From NCBI RefSeq assembly GCF_014697585.1, contig NZ_JACJSB010000006.1:62001-126000 (forward strand): a stretch of 64,000 nt of DNA, read 5' to 3'. Position numbers and translations under genes: made by a program. The stretch's first letter is position 1, and every line of letters starts with the position of its first letter. Source of the DNA: Dolichospermum sp. FACHB-1091. GTDB lineage: Bacteria; Cyanobacteriota; Cyanobacteriia; Cyanobacteriales; Nostocaceae. Shown piece by piece: positions 31,112-39,838 of this stretch. Below the pieces are notes generated by a model. That model had not been told where the DNA came from. It ran no database searches and saw only the letters and a list, made by a program, of their open reading frames with translations.

Positions 31112-32653
31112 CTATATATGATCTTCTTTGTCTGTAAAGCTATCAGTTAAAGGTTTAACGACTTTAGCGATCGCTTCTTGAACAAAAACTTTGATAAACT
31201 CATCTCGGCGATTAATCTGAAACTGCTGTTGTACTACTTCTGTCATTCCCCCGTCACCCCAATCTTGATCATGACGAAAATACTCAATAAAGCTTTTCCC
31301 AGCAATGCGGGTTAAATAAGCGGCTGTTACACCTTGAATTGCTCTACCGACAATAAAAGTAGTAACATTGAGTTGTAAAGCTGTTGATAATAATTGAATT
31401 GCCCCTTTGACGATACCTAAACCAGCAATAGTTTTTCCTAAAGATAGGGCTAATTCCTTACCCCTTTCCATGTTTAAATCGCAACCGTATATCTTACCAA
31501 TTTCTACTACCATTTGGGCATTAACGGCAGCAGTTGCCAGTAAATCTACTACTGGTAATGGTGTCACGGAAACCACACCTGCCCCAATCCATTGATAACG
31601 GACGATGACTTTATCAGCTTGACGACGACGCTGGGAGTCTATGAGTTTGCGGGCTTCTTCCCCTAAACGCAGAGATTGTAAAAGAATATTATCCGCAATT
31701 AAATCCTCACCTTCAGCCCGTAAGATAGAGGCCATGCGCCGCAACAGAGGTATAATATCTGGTTCTGGCTGGAAGGTTTCGCCGGTTTCTAACTTAGCTA
31801 TTTGCGGGTTAGCAGCGATCGCTACCACATCATTAGTAGCAATAAAACTCCGTACTCTTTCCCGCAATCTCCCCAAAATCACATTCCTATCAGTATCAGT
31901 ATATAAATCCGTTTTATTTAGCACTAAAAGCGATCGCTTACCAATTTCCGCCAACCCCCGCAGTGGTTCATATTCAGAACGGCGTAGATCATTATCTACC
32001 ACAAATAACAGTAAATCGGCTTCCGTGGCCAAAGCCCTAGCCAGTTGTTCCCGTTCCGTACCCGCTACCCCTGGTTCTAAAATCCCTGGAGTATCGGTAA
32101 TTAATATCTTCCGTTCCAAACCCTTCAACCGTAAACAATAGGTTTCTCCCACCTGAGTTGTCCCCATAGGCGCGTTGACTTCACCCACTATCCGCCCCAT
32201 AATGGCATTAACTAGGGAAGTTTTGCCGGCGCTTCCTGTACCAAAGACAACCACTTGAATTTCCCCCCTAGCTAAATTAGCCTCAATGTCCCTAGTGCGA
32301 CTGAGTAAAGCTTGGCGTGTCACCTCATCTTGAATTTGGGCTACTTGTTGACGCACTGCTTGTAAAGTAGAAGAAGCTGCATCAGATTTAGCGGCGGGAA
32401 TTTGGGCTGGAGTCACTCTTTGGCGTTGTCGTCGGGATTTTTCCTCTCCTTTTCGCAGCACCAGTACATAATAGACAAAGGCAGCGATTAAACCACCAAT
32501 CAAGAAAATTAGCAGTAATAATAGTAAATTACCCAACAATGGTGAATAGGACAACTGCCAGTACAGCCGAGAGAGAGAATCAATCAGCCATAGGGTTAAC
32601 GCCAAAATGACGATTAGACCAACAATCAGTGTTACTACGCGAGACAAAGGCAT
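31112..32653 (-). CDS. Membrane-anchored GTPase with DUF697 domain
   Basis: 513 residues. Two membrane helices at the N-terminus (residues 5-25 and about 40-67) anchor a GTPase: P-loop GTGSAGKTSLVNA at about 138, GTTQVGE (switch), DTPGILEPG and NKTDLYTD. The C-terminal half is DUF697 (YQWIGAGVVSVTPLPVVDLLA, then helices and VQQQFQINRRDEFIKVF), which resembles the YcjF/era-like membrane GTPase group. The role is unknown; such proteins are found in most cyanobacteria, often as chromosomal housekeeping genes. Confidence 0.88.
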   Translation of the reverse strand: MPLSRVVTLIVGLIVILALTLWLIDSLSRLYWQLSYSPLLGNLLLLLLIFLIGGLIAAFVYYVLVLRKGEEKSRRQRQRVTPAQIPAAKSDAASSTLQAVRQQVAQIQDEVTRQALLSRTRDIEANLARGEIQVVVFGTGSAGKTSLVNAIMGRIVGEVNAPMGTTQVGETYCLRLKGLERKILITDTPGILEPGVAGTEREQLARALATEADLLLFVVDNDLRRSEYEPLRGLAEIGKRSLLVLNKTDLYTDTDRNVILGRLRERVRSFIATNDVVAIAANPQIAKLETGETFQPEPDIIPLLRRMASILRAEGEDLIADNILLQSLRLGEEARKLIDSQRRRQADKVIVRYQWIGAGVVSVTPLPVVDLLATAAVNAQMVVEIGKIYGCDLNMERGKELALSLGKTIAGLGIVKGAIQLLSTALQLNVTTFIVGRAIQGVTAAYLTRIAGKSFIEYFRHDQDWGDGGMTEVVQQQFQINRRDEFIKVFVQEAIAKVVKPLTDSFTDKEDHI

Positions 32654-33025
32654 GAATGATAAATTTATTACTTATAAATGGGTTGTTCAATTTTCTCAAG
32701 TATAAAGTACCCAGTATCAAGTACAAAGCACTTTTTTTCCATATCCTAGCCTGTAGTCAGAACTTTAGTCTTGTTTTCCAAACCCTACCGCCACAAAATC
32801 AGGTCTAAAGCCCAAACAACAAAGAAAAAAATATAAAAACTATAATTTTGTGACACCGATGTAAATCCGATTTAGACAAAGATGATTCTCCGGCTTGGAG
32901 AGTAGAGAAAAATAGTCTTTCATTTACCTGAAATATGCTGTAGAATCATATAATTCCACTACTTAATCCTCAATTCTGCTATAGAATTGATCATGAGAAA
33001 CATTAAAAACAACGGGTAAAAATCA
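32654..33025. other. Divergent intergenic region, no gene seen
   Basis: 372 bases between the GTPase gene (minus) and the DUF937-like gene (plus). It is AT-rich with a short TATAAAGTACC-type direct motif near 32700. No RNA gene or strong palindrome is visible. Confidence 0.45.
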
Positions 33026-33571
33026 ATGGGACTGTTTGATCAAATTCTTGGGGCTGTTAATAGTTCCACTCAAGTCGGTGGCTTAAATGACTTACTAAAT
33101 GTTGTTAGTAATTCCACTCAAGGTGGTGGTTTGGATGACTTGCTAAATATTGCCAATACAGTTAAACAATTAGGTAATAACGTTGGTGCTGACTCCTCGA
33201 CAATCCAATCAATTTTATCAGTTGTTGGCAAAGAAGTACAATCATCTTTACAGGTGAAGCAAGCTACCAACGGAACTGAATCCGTACAGGATTTTGTAAA
33301 TCAATTTGCAGGAACTTCACCTAATTCCGAGGCAGTAAATACCCTATTTTCTCCAGATATTCAAGCGAAAGTCACTGAAAACGCCGCCCAGGTCGCCGGT
33401 CTAGATGTTGAGAAAATTCAAGAATTATTACCCAGTTTAGTGCCTTTAATTTTGAGTTTCTTGCAATCTAGTGGCAATCCGTTCTTAAATAAATTTCTAG
33501 ATATTGATGGTGATGGTGATATTGATATTGCTGATTTACTTAAATTAGCTAGTCGCTTTTTAAGAATTTAA
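33026..33571 (+). CDS. DUF937-like protein with C-terminal EF-hand/dockerin-like loop
   Basis: 181 residues without a signal peptide. The N-terminus has two related segments (GGLNDLLNVVSNSTQ and GGLDDLLNIANTVKQ) and begins MGLFDQILGAV, as in YidB/DUF937 proteins. The C-terminus has FLDIDGDGDIDIADLLKLAS, a calcium-binding loop of the dockerin/EF-hand pattern (D-x-D-G-D-G-x-I-D). The combination suggests a calcium-responsive or multimerising protein. No partner gene is nearby; chlM follows about 100 bases later on the same strand. Confidence 0.7.
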   Translation: MGLFDQILGAVNSSTQVGGLNDLLNVVSNSTQGGGLDDLLNIANTVKQLGNNVGADSSTIQSILSVVGKEVQSSLQVKQATNGTESVQDFVNQFAGTSPNSEAVNTLFSPDIQAKVTENAAQVAGLDVEKIQELLPSLVPLILSFLQSSGNPFLNKFLDIDGDGDIDIADLLKLASRFLRI

Positions 33572-33669
33572 TCCCGATTCATCCCAACTGCATTTGTTCA
33601 AACATTATAGCAGGGAATCCACTGACAAATGATAATTTTAAGAATTGTGAACCGTTAACAATTGAGTTT

Positions 33670-34365
33670 ATGAACGCAGCCCAGGATAAAACAATAGTCC
33701 GCGAATATTTCAACTCTACAGGCTTTGACAGGTGGCGACGCATCTATGGTGATGGTGAAGTCAACAAAGTTCAGCTAGACATACGCACTGGACATCAGCA
33801 AACTGTGGATAATGTCATGGGCTGGCTAAAAGCTGACAACAATTTACCAGAATTATCAATTTGTGATGCCGGCTGTGGTGTAGGTAGTTTAAGTATTCCC
33901 TTGGCTATGGAGGGCGCTAAAGTCTATGCCAGTGATATTTCTGCTAAAATGGTATCAGAAGCCCAGGACAGGGCTGTAAAGGCTTTTTCCAATACCATAA
34001 ATCCCTCCTTTGCGGTACAGGATTTAGAATCTTTGAGTGGTAATTATCACACCATCATCTGTTTAGATGTTCTGATTCATTACCCCCAAGACAAAGCTGA
34101 TGAAATGATTTCTCACCTGTGTTCTTTAGCACAATCGAGGATTATTCTCAGTTTCGCGCCTAAAACCTGCTTTCTGACTATCCTTAAAAAAATCGGTAGT
34201 TTCTTTCCTGGCCCTAGTAAAGCTACTCGTGCCTATTTACACCGTGAATCTGATGTAATCAAAATCCTGGAAAAAAATGGCTTTTCAGTGCAAAGACAGG
34301 CTATGACTCGCACACGCTTCTACTTTTCCCGCTTACTAGAAGCAACTCGTACATCTGGTCAATAA
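33670..34365 (+). CDS. chlM: Magnesium protoporphyrin IX methyltransferase
   Basis: Methylates the 13-propionate of Mg-protoporphyrin IX in chlorophyll synthesis, using S-adenosylmethionine. The N-terminus EYFNSTGFDRWRRIYGDGEV is diagnostic of ChlM/BchM. SAM motif I is ICDAGCGVGSLSIPLA (about residue 63), followed by VYASDISAKMVSEA and DVLIHYPQDKADEM. At 231 residues it has normal length. A palindromic hairpin follows the stop codon. Confidence 0.96.
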   Translation: MNAAQDKTIVREYFNSTGFDRWRRIYGDGEVNKVQLDIRTGHQQTVDNVMGWLKADNNLPELSICDAGCGVGSLSIPLAMEGAKVYASDISAKMVSEAQDRAVKAFSNTINPSFAVQDLESLSGNYHTIICLDVLIHYPQDKADEMISHLCSLAQSRIILSFAPKTCFLTILKKIGSFFPGPSKATRAYLHRESDVIKILEKNGFSVQRQAMTRTRFYFSRLLEATRTSGQ

Positions 34366-34376
34366 TACCTTATACC

Positions 34377-34399
34377 CCCGATTTCTTAAAGAAATCGGG
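34377..34399 (+). terminator. Perfect palindromic hairpin after chlM
   Basis: CCCGATTTCTT-a-AAGAAATCGGG, an 11-bp perfect stem, followed by AATTTTATT. The best-conserved member of the hairpin family in this window and a plausible terminator for chlM. Confidence 0.7.
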
Positions 34400-34541
34400 A
34401 ATTTTATTATTTACGAATAAGTCCAGCGTCACCTCGCCCTATATTGTACCCGGTTTCCTATCAAAACCTGCACATCTCCATTATCCATTTTTATGGGAAT
34501 GGAGGATGTTATTGGGTTTCCTAGCGTCAACCCAACCTACA

Positions 34542-36026
34542 TTAAATGAATATTTCTGGTGTAAAACTCCCATGTAAACCGTAGGGAATATGATGTTTTA
34601 GACCTAGTTTTGCAATTCTACCTTTTTCCAAATTCTGAGCATCTAAAATCACTATCTCTGAACGATGATTTTCTGCATTGTAAACTACAACTATAATCCA
34701 ACCATCATCTTCTTGTTGAGAATGTGCGCGAGGAACAAAAATTGGTTCTCCTACAAATCCTCGCGGTGCTGTACTCCAAAGTTGTTTTTTTCCTGATTCT
34801 AAATCTACCTTAAAAATGGCTTGTAATGGTGCATTCAATGTTGATTTATGAGCCGCAGCACTGTATAAATAACGGTATGGTTTACCTACGTAACGCGGGT
34901 GAATGGTAGGAAATTCAGTGGTACGAGTGTCTATTAACTGATTTTCGACTTGATTCTCTAATAAATTTAGATGAAATCTCCATAGTTGGGGAGGTGAATT
35001 TTTCTCAAAATCAGTTTTTCGATAATCGCTATTGGGTTCAACTTCCATTAATGATTCATAACAAATAGAATCAACGATAATTTCATTTTCTAGTTCAAAA
35101 GCATTAACATGATGGAAAATGAAACCCGCTTTGGTCTCTAAAATTCTGACTTTTTCAATGGGTGTATTTGTGGTGCGAGGAATAATGATGATTTTTGTGG
35201 GTTGATTTTTTTCAACTTTAATACATTCGGCTGCACCACATATTCCTAAAGCAAAAGGTATGGGGTTAAATTTAACGGGATTTTGGAAAAAGATACAGTA
35301 ATTTTCTGTAATTACAAAATCATGAATAAAGCAAAAACCAGGAACACTATGATTTTTTTTGCTGGTAACTTCTCCCTTTGTATTCAATTCAAAGATGGTA
35401 ATTGTAGTTGATAATCCCGGTTTTATGGCAAAGTTAACTAATATCCCATTGGGATCAATTCGTGGGTGGGCGCTAAAGGCTTCTCCCTTGGACAAGACAC
35501 CGTTAAAATATTCATTTCCTAAAGTTTCTAAGGTGTGAGGATTGAGTAAATAGGGTTCGGCTGCTTCCCATAATGCTAGGAGTTTTTTACCCCAATAAAT
35601 AACGTTGGTATTGGCAATATTTTTGAGGTTAAAATCGAAAATATTAGCTAACCAACCACCCGGTTTTTGTGTACCAAAAACCCCCCGGTAAAGAATTTTT
35701 TTTGCTTTTTGTTCTGCTAAATAACCTGCTGTTTGTACAAATCGGTTACGAAAATGAGCGCGACCATTGATAAATGTAATGCGGCTGATCATACCGTCAC
35801 CGTCAAAAGGGTGGTGTAATCTTTCTCCATTTATATCTAATAAACCTGCTCCATTTCTAAATAATGTTCCCGCTAATTCTGGGGGTATTTCTCCTTCGAT
35901 ATCATCAATCCAATAGTCATATTCTTCAGGAAGGGATTCATATCCACCTTGCCAATCTTTGATGGTATAGGATTTTTCTAGAACTTGGTTATCTTGTTGG
36001 TTATCTTGGGTTTCTAATGTTTGCAT
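34542..36026 (-). CDS. Carotenoid oxygenase (RPE65/CCD family)
   Basis: Iron(II) dioxygenase that cleaves carotenoids or apocarotenoids. The four iron-binding histidines are recognisable: FSAHPRID (about residue 187), FIHDFVIT (about 235), FHHVNAFE (about 304) and the C-terminal LHGSFTPEIF. Other family blocks are FRNGAG, HHPFDGDGMISRITF and PRFVGKP-like HPRYVGKPYRYLYSA. 494 residues is normal. It lies 34 bases downstream of a transporter gene on the same strand, so the two are likely one operon. The substrate is not readable from the sequence. Confidence 0.93.
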   Translation of the reverse strand: MQTLETQDNQQDNQVLEKSYTIKDWQGGYESLPEEYDYWIDDIEGEIPPELAGTLFRNGAGLLDINGERLHHPFDGDGMISRITFINGRAHFRNRFVQTAGYLAEQKAKKILYRGVFGTQKPGGWLANIFDFNLKNIANTNVIYWGKKLLALWEAAEPYLLNPHTLETLGNEYFNGVLSKGEAFSAHPRIDPNGILVNFAIKPGLSTTITIFELNTKGEVTSKKNHSVPGFCFIHDFVITENYCIFFQNPVKFNPIPFALGICGAAECIKVEKNQPTKIIIIPRTTNTPIEKVRILETKAGFIFHHVNAFELENEIIVDSICYESLMEVEPNSDYRKTDFEKNSPPQLWRFHLNLLENQVENQLIDTRTTEFPTIHPRYVGKPYRYLYSAAAHKSTLNAPLQAIFKVDLESGKKQLWSTAPRGFVGEPIFVPRAHSQQEDDGWIIVVVYNAENHRSEIVILDAQNLEKGRIAKLGLKHHIPYGLHGSFTPEIFI

Positions 36027-36060
36027 TTTTTTGGTTGACTATCCTGAAAGACTATAAAAA

Positions 36061-37398
36061 CTATATTGATGAACTATCATCAATTTCCATTGTACCATCT
36101 GGTAGCCAATTAATAAAAAATATGGGAATTAAAGAACTAAAGTTAGTAATGATGATTAGTAACCATAATAAATCAAATTGATTTTCTGTGATTCCTAACC
36201 ATTTCATCATCATAGACCCTAACCAATAGGAAACTGTTCCTCCTAAATTAAATACAGACATTATTAAAGCAAAAAATGTGGCTTCTATACCGGGAGGACA
36301 AAGCTTTGTTGCCAATACTAGGACGGGCATAAATACAATTTGTCCAATCACTGTAATAACTAAATTATCACCTAAACTAAACCAATGATCATTTATTCCT
36401 AAAAGTCTGTTGGTATGAGTTACTAATAATAAAGTTGTCATTCCTAAAGCAGTGGATATAAAAATACCCCAAGTAAAGATAATTTTAAAGGAGATAGTTT
36501 TAAAGTAACGCTGAAAAGCCCACACTCCCACTAAAGAAGCAAAACTTGTGACTAATCTCACTCGTCCTAAAAATTCTGGTTGAAATTGTAGTTCGTTGGT
36601 TGTAAAATAGAAAAACGCTGATTCGGCATTTGGTGTAGCGTGCCAAACAAATATAAATACTGTTGGTAGTAAAACTGCTTTTTTTGTGATTGCTTGACGT
36701 ATTTGTACTAATTGATATTTAATATGATCATAATTGTTTTTTTGATCATCTTTGTTCATCGGTTTTTCTGTAATTAACCAAGCGACAAATGAGGTAATTA
36801 TAGGAAATAATGCCGTGATTAAAAATACTGTACGAGTGGTAAAGTATTCTAAAAGTAGGCCGCTAAAGTAAGCTGTACATAAGCCACCAATGGCTGAAAT
36901 AGCCCAGCAAAGAGATTGTAAAGAACCTAATTTTTCTGCTGATTCTGATCTGGCTCTTTCCACTACTATGGAATCAACTATCACATCACTAAGAGCAACG
37001 GAAAAAGAAGAAAGGAGAATCATCATTGTTGCAGTTGAGCCACTATTAACTATTGTTCCTAAACTCAACCAAGCCGCACTTCCTATAATTCCTGATAAGA
37101 ATATATAAGTTTTTCTATGGTAGCCAAATAATGGTAAAATATCAGAAATAAAACCATATAATGGTTTGATCATCCAAGGTATGGTACTGATACCGATAAT
37201 TGCGGACATTTGTACTGGACTTAATAACAATTCATCTTTGAGAAAAAAGCTAACAGCTAACCGGGATAACATTAATATCCCTTGGACAAAATATATAGTC
37301 AGAATTGCAATTAACTCAGAACTAAGTTTATTTCCTAAAAGAATTTGCTCGATTAGTGAATCTTTAAGTTTTGGCAATTTGGCAGATTCATTTAACAT
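36061..37398 (-). CDS. Folate/biopterin-type (BT1/FBT) MFS transporter
   Basis: An integral membrane protein with 12 predicted helices, of the folate-biopterin transporter family shared by cyanobacteria, plastids and trypanosomatids. Diagnostic blocks are YFVQGILMLSRLAVSFFLKD, SPVQMSAIIGISTIPWMIKPLYGFISD and GYHRKTYIFLSG, then SVALSDVIVDSIVVERAR. It is upstream of the carotenoid oxygenase gene and likely co-transcribed. The ATG at 37398 is preferred over a TTG at 37407. The substrate (folate, pterin or something else) is unproven. Confidence 0.88.
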   Translation of the reverse strand: MLNESAKLPKLKDSLIEQILLGNKLSSELIAILTIYFVQGILMLSRLAVSFFLKDELLLSPVQMSAIIGISTIPWMIKPLYGFISDILPLFGYHRKTYIFLSGIIGSAAWLSLGTIVNSGSTATMMILLSSFSVALSDVIVDSIVVERARSESAEKLGSLQSLCWAISAIGGLCTAYFSGLLLEYFTTRTVFLITALFPIITSFVAWLITEKPMNKDDQKNNYDHIKYQLVQIRQAITKKAVLLPTVFIFVWHATPNAESAFFYFTTNELQFQPEFLGRVRLVTSFASLVGVWAFQRYFKTISFKIIFTWGIFISTALGMTTLLLVTHTNRLLGINDHWFSLGDNLVITVIGQIVFMPVLVLATKLCPPGIEATFFALIMSVFNLGGTVSYWLGSMMMKWLGITENQFDLLWLLIIITNFSSLIPIFFINWLPDGTMEIDDSSSI

Positions 37399-37407
37399 TG
37401 AAATCAA

Positions 37408-37872
37408 TATTTTTTAATTTTCATTTACTTTTATATCATATCCATATTTTCAAAATATTGTCTAAATTGACCTGAATCACATTCCACAAATCTCAAAGAA
37501 TATTTTTAATGTAATAAAGTATACTTTTTGCTTTTCCTCCCAAGGAAGCAGGGCGTTTTCATTCTCGAAGGTAAAGAAGAAAAGAATAGTGGTCTTTTCT
37601 TGATCAAATCAAAAAGAGATCACTGATGTTTCAATTTTTAAATAGTGAATTGCTAGGTATCTTTTTCTCAACCTAACCTAGAATATCTGCGAACTGCTTG
37701 CAGCAACGCTTACGCACTTTTGGGTAGGGTGTGTTAGCGCAGCGTAACGCACCGATACCTCCCATCCTGATGTTGCCTTACATTTCATTAACGCACCCTA
37801 CAACAGCGATCGCCATTCTTTAATGAATTTTATGTTATCGTAATACTAAGGTCAATTTGAAGGAATTTAATT
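37408..37872. other. Intergenic region with REP-like repeat
   Basis: No gene is seen. It holds the leader of the transporter gene, then a GTAGGGTGTGTTA ... TAACGCACCCTAC element at 37724-37801, and a GCGATCGC octamer before the antitoxin gene. Confidence 0.5.
37724..37801. repeat. REP-like element with GTAGGGTG / CACCCTAC ends
   Basis: 78 bp with terminal inverted repeats GTAGGGTGTGTTA and TAACGCACCCTAC and internal TAACGCACC. Shorter versions of the same family are at 38543, 38896 and 38982. This is a widespread cyanobacterial palindromic repeat. Confidence 0.8.
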
Positions 37873-38070
37873 ATGCCAAATAAAGCCTTAATTATGGAAG
37901 AAATTGAGTCCCTATCAGAACAGGAATTAGATAAAATTCTAAGTCTAATCCGCCTCATTAAAAATAAACCAAGATTGACAACTCAAGAATTATTTGCAGA
38001 CTTGCGAGGAAAAGTTACCTATTTAGAAGATTTGACAACTCCTACCACGGATGAATGGGAACTTTTATGA
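37873..38070 (+). CDS. Antitoxin of a VapBC-like toxin-antitoxin pair
   Basis: A 65-residue helical protein of the DUF2281-like antitoxin type (LIMEEIESLSEQELDKILSL), with a C-terminal acidic tail that should bind the toxin. The stop codon overlaps the start of the PIN gene (ATGA), a hallmark of a coupled toxin-antitoxin pair. It would bind its own promoter together with the toxin; the family member is assigned by pattern and context. Confidence 0.8.
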   Translation: MPNKALIMEEIESLSEQELDKILSLIRLIKNKPRLTTQELFADLRGKVTYLEDLTTPTTDEWELL

Positions 38071-38459
38071 GTCTGGTTTTAGATACTTGTGCTTTGATTT
38101 GGTGGAGTCTTGATCCAGAGCAATTATCTTTATTGGCTCAAAAAGCGTGTGAGCAAATGGAAAAGGATAAAAATGGGTTAGTGGCTTCTATTTCAATTTG
38201 GGAAATCGCCATTAAAATCAAAAATAAAAAATTAGATCTAGGTATTTCTTTAGAAATTTATATTAAAAGATTACAGCAATCAGATGTGATTTCAATTATC
38301 CCAATTGATGAGAATCTTTGGTTAAAAAGTGTTGCTTTAGAATGGGAACATAAAGATCCAGCAGACCGAATTATTGTGGCTTTAGCAAATCAATATTATG
38401 CTCCTATTATTACCAAAGATCAAAAAATTAGAGGCTTTTATCCGTCAGTCTTATGGTAA
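38067..38459 (+). CDS. PIN-domain toxin (VapC-like)
   Basis: A PIN-domain ribonuclease that cuts RNA when freed from the antitoxin. The family acidic residues are in place: D in LVLDTCALIWW (start), E in ASISIWEIAIKI, D in DPADRIIVALA and D in ITKDQKIRGF. The open frame begins at 38055, but the ATG at 38067 overlaps the antitoxin stop (ATGA), which decides the start and gives 130 residues. Toxin and antitoxin both look intact. Confidence 0.88.
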   Translation: MSLVLDTCALIWWSLDPEQLSLLAQKACEQMEKDKNGLVASISIWEIAIKIKNKKLDLGISLEIYIKRLQQSDVISIIPIDENLWLKSVALEWEHKDPADRIIVALANQYYAPIITKDQKIRGFYPSVLW

Positions 38460-38542
38460 AGCGATTATGATCAAGATTGCATCGGCGATCGCATTAATAG
38501 CCATTCCAAATATTAGACAATGATGATGAATAATCATTAATT

Positions 38543-38573
38543 TGGTGCGTTACATTTCATTAACGCACCCTAC
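38543..38573. repeat. REP-like palindrome upstream of the RAYT remnant
   Basis: GGTGCGTTA-catttca-TTAACGCACC hairpin followed by CTAC. It lies about 10 bases before the transposase remnant. Confidence 0.8.
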
Positions 38574-38582
38574 AAGAGCGGC

Positions 38583-38885
38583 GATCGCACTAAGCATTAT
38601 GGGCAAGCTTTAGGGATTAATCGAGATATTTCTCTGTCACGACAGAAGCGCGGGGAAAGTCATCTTTGGCAACGTCGTTTTTGGGAGCATTTAATCCGAA
38701 ATGAGCGAGATTTTGCGCTGCATTGTGATTATATTCATGATAATCCTGTGCGACATGGTTTATGCAAAAATCCCCAGGATTGGCCGTATTCCAGTATTCA
38801 TCGTTTTATTGCTCAGGGAATTTATCCTGCCGATTGGGGTAAGGGGGAAAGAAAGGAAAAACCTTCAGGCTGTTGGGATGATTAA
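38583..38885 (+). pseudogene. REP-associated tyrosine transposase (RAYT/DUF1568), C-terminal remnant
   Basis: An open frame of about 100 codons without a start encodes KHYGQALGINRDISLSRQKR, then LWQRRFWEHLIRNERDF, DYIHDNPVRHGL and DWPYSSIHRFIAQGIYPADW, ending at TAA 38883-38885. These are the C-terminal blocks of REP-associated tyrosine transposases (IS200-like Y1 fold). The N-terminal half with the HUH motif is missing, so the enzyme is dead. REP-like palindromes flank it on both sides, as expected for a RAYT and its own substrate repeats. Confidence 0.85.
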
Positions 38886-38895
38886 CCACAAAAAA

Positions 38896-38924
38896 GTAGG
38901 GTGTGTTAGCGAAGCGTAACGCAC
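38896..38924. repeat. REP-like palindrome downstream of the RAYT remnant
   Basis: GTAGGGTGTGTTA-gcgaagcg-TAACGCAC, 11 bases after the RAYT stop codon. Same family as 37724 and 38543. Confidence 0.8.
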
Positions 38925-38981
38925 AATAAACAATCATTTTAGAGAGAAAATTAAATATTTTGGAGAAATAAGCGTTAATTT

Positions 38982-39011
38982 GGTGCGTTACATTGCATTA
39001 ACGCACCCTAC
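38982..39011. repeat. REP-like palindrome before the group II intron remnant
   Basis: GGTGCGTTA-cattgcat-TAACGCACC followed by CTAC and CAAGAGC. The same CTACAAGA context reappears next to the intron 5' end at 39799. Confidence 0.75.
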
Positions 39012-39016
39012 AAGAG

Positions 39017-39148
39017 CTATAAAATCGGCGATCGCACTAATTTGACATTTCGATAGATACAGTTTTGAAGGCGGTATAGATTCTTTTGGAATTTCTTCCA
39101 AGGTAGTTTCTTCCACACCACGTTCCAATCGTAGGATTGTACGTTCAT
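39017..39148 (-). pseudogene. Group II intron reverse transcriptase/maturase, N-terminal stub
   Basis: 43 codons beginning MNVQSYDWNVVWKKLPWKKF and then QKNLYRLQNCIYR, the typical N-terminus (RT-0 region) of cyanobacterial group II intron-encoded proteins. After about 33 codons the sequence changes into the flanking HIP1/REP DNA and stops at TAG 39017-39019. Confidence 0.75.
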
Positions 39149-39798
39149 AGTGTTTTACTTCTTACTTTTCTATCTCTGACTTTTTCAGTTTTGGATAGTC
39201 GGGTTTCTCAAGCCCTACCTTTCCTCTTCTTTCCTCTCTTGCTGTCTTTCGGTTTTGTCCTTGACCTTCTACGTTAGACTGTATTTCTAGTGCGTAGTGA
39301 CCGCAGAGATTTTCAACGTTCCCTCGTTACTTTTCTCGTTCATTTTAGGCTTAGTCCCTTTACACCGACTCCCACTTTGAAGCAGCCTTGATACTTGATT
39401 TATTCAATCTTTCTCGGTGGACAGGATGAGCGAACTCCTGTGTTTCGGGGGAGCCATATTTCTTGGGGAAATATGATAGAGTTTTTCCTTAGCCTTTGCT
39501 CTATTTCTCGTTTACGATGCTTCCATCGGGTCTTGCCTTGATGAACTTTCGGTTACGCTTTTCATGATAGGCTATTCGGGGGGTTAGCGTATTTTCCTGC
39601 TTGCTTTCAGCGTCTTACACTGGACTCAGCGTGACGGTTGGCTGTTTGCCGTTTCACCTTTGACTGCCAAAGGGGTGGGAATTTAACCCACAAGTTGACG
39701 AGAGTTATGCAAGTTTCTGAGTTTTCAACTTGCCGAACGGTGTTTTCCACTTCCAAGTTTCTTTTGATTCTTAGTTTCGTTCAACGTTTCGCCCGCAC
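39051..39798 (-). mobile_element. Group II intron, 5' part only (3' end lost)
   Basis: On the minus strand the element starts GTGCG, the group II 5' consensus, at 39798 and continues for about 650 bases of structured non-coding sequence (domain I to III; for example AAAGTGGGAGTCGGTGTAA) up to the start of a reverse-transcriptase ORF at 39148. The homology stops near 39050, so most of the ORF, domain V and domain VI are gone and the intron cannot splice or move. The 5' exon side reads CTTGTAGG, which is part of the REP-like repeat. Confidence 0.75.
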
Positions 39799-39838
39799 CC
39801 TACAAGATCGGCGATCGCACTACAAGATCGGCGATCAC
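39799..39838. repeat. Tandem CTACAAGATCGGCGATC repeat beside the intron
   Basis: CTACAAGATCGGCGATCGCA occurs twice in a row (the second copy ends CGATCACTC). Related strings lie at 38571 and 39009. It contains the HIP1 core and marks the boundary between the intron remnant and the eCIS cargo gene. Confidence 0.75.

Noticed and set aside
38701-38919. Plus-strand ORF of 72 codons near the RAYT remnant
   Set aside because: Different frame from the clear RAYT homology; a shadow.
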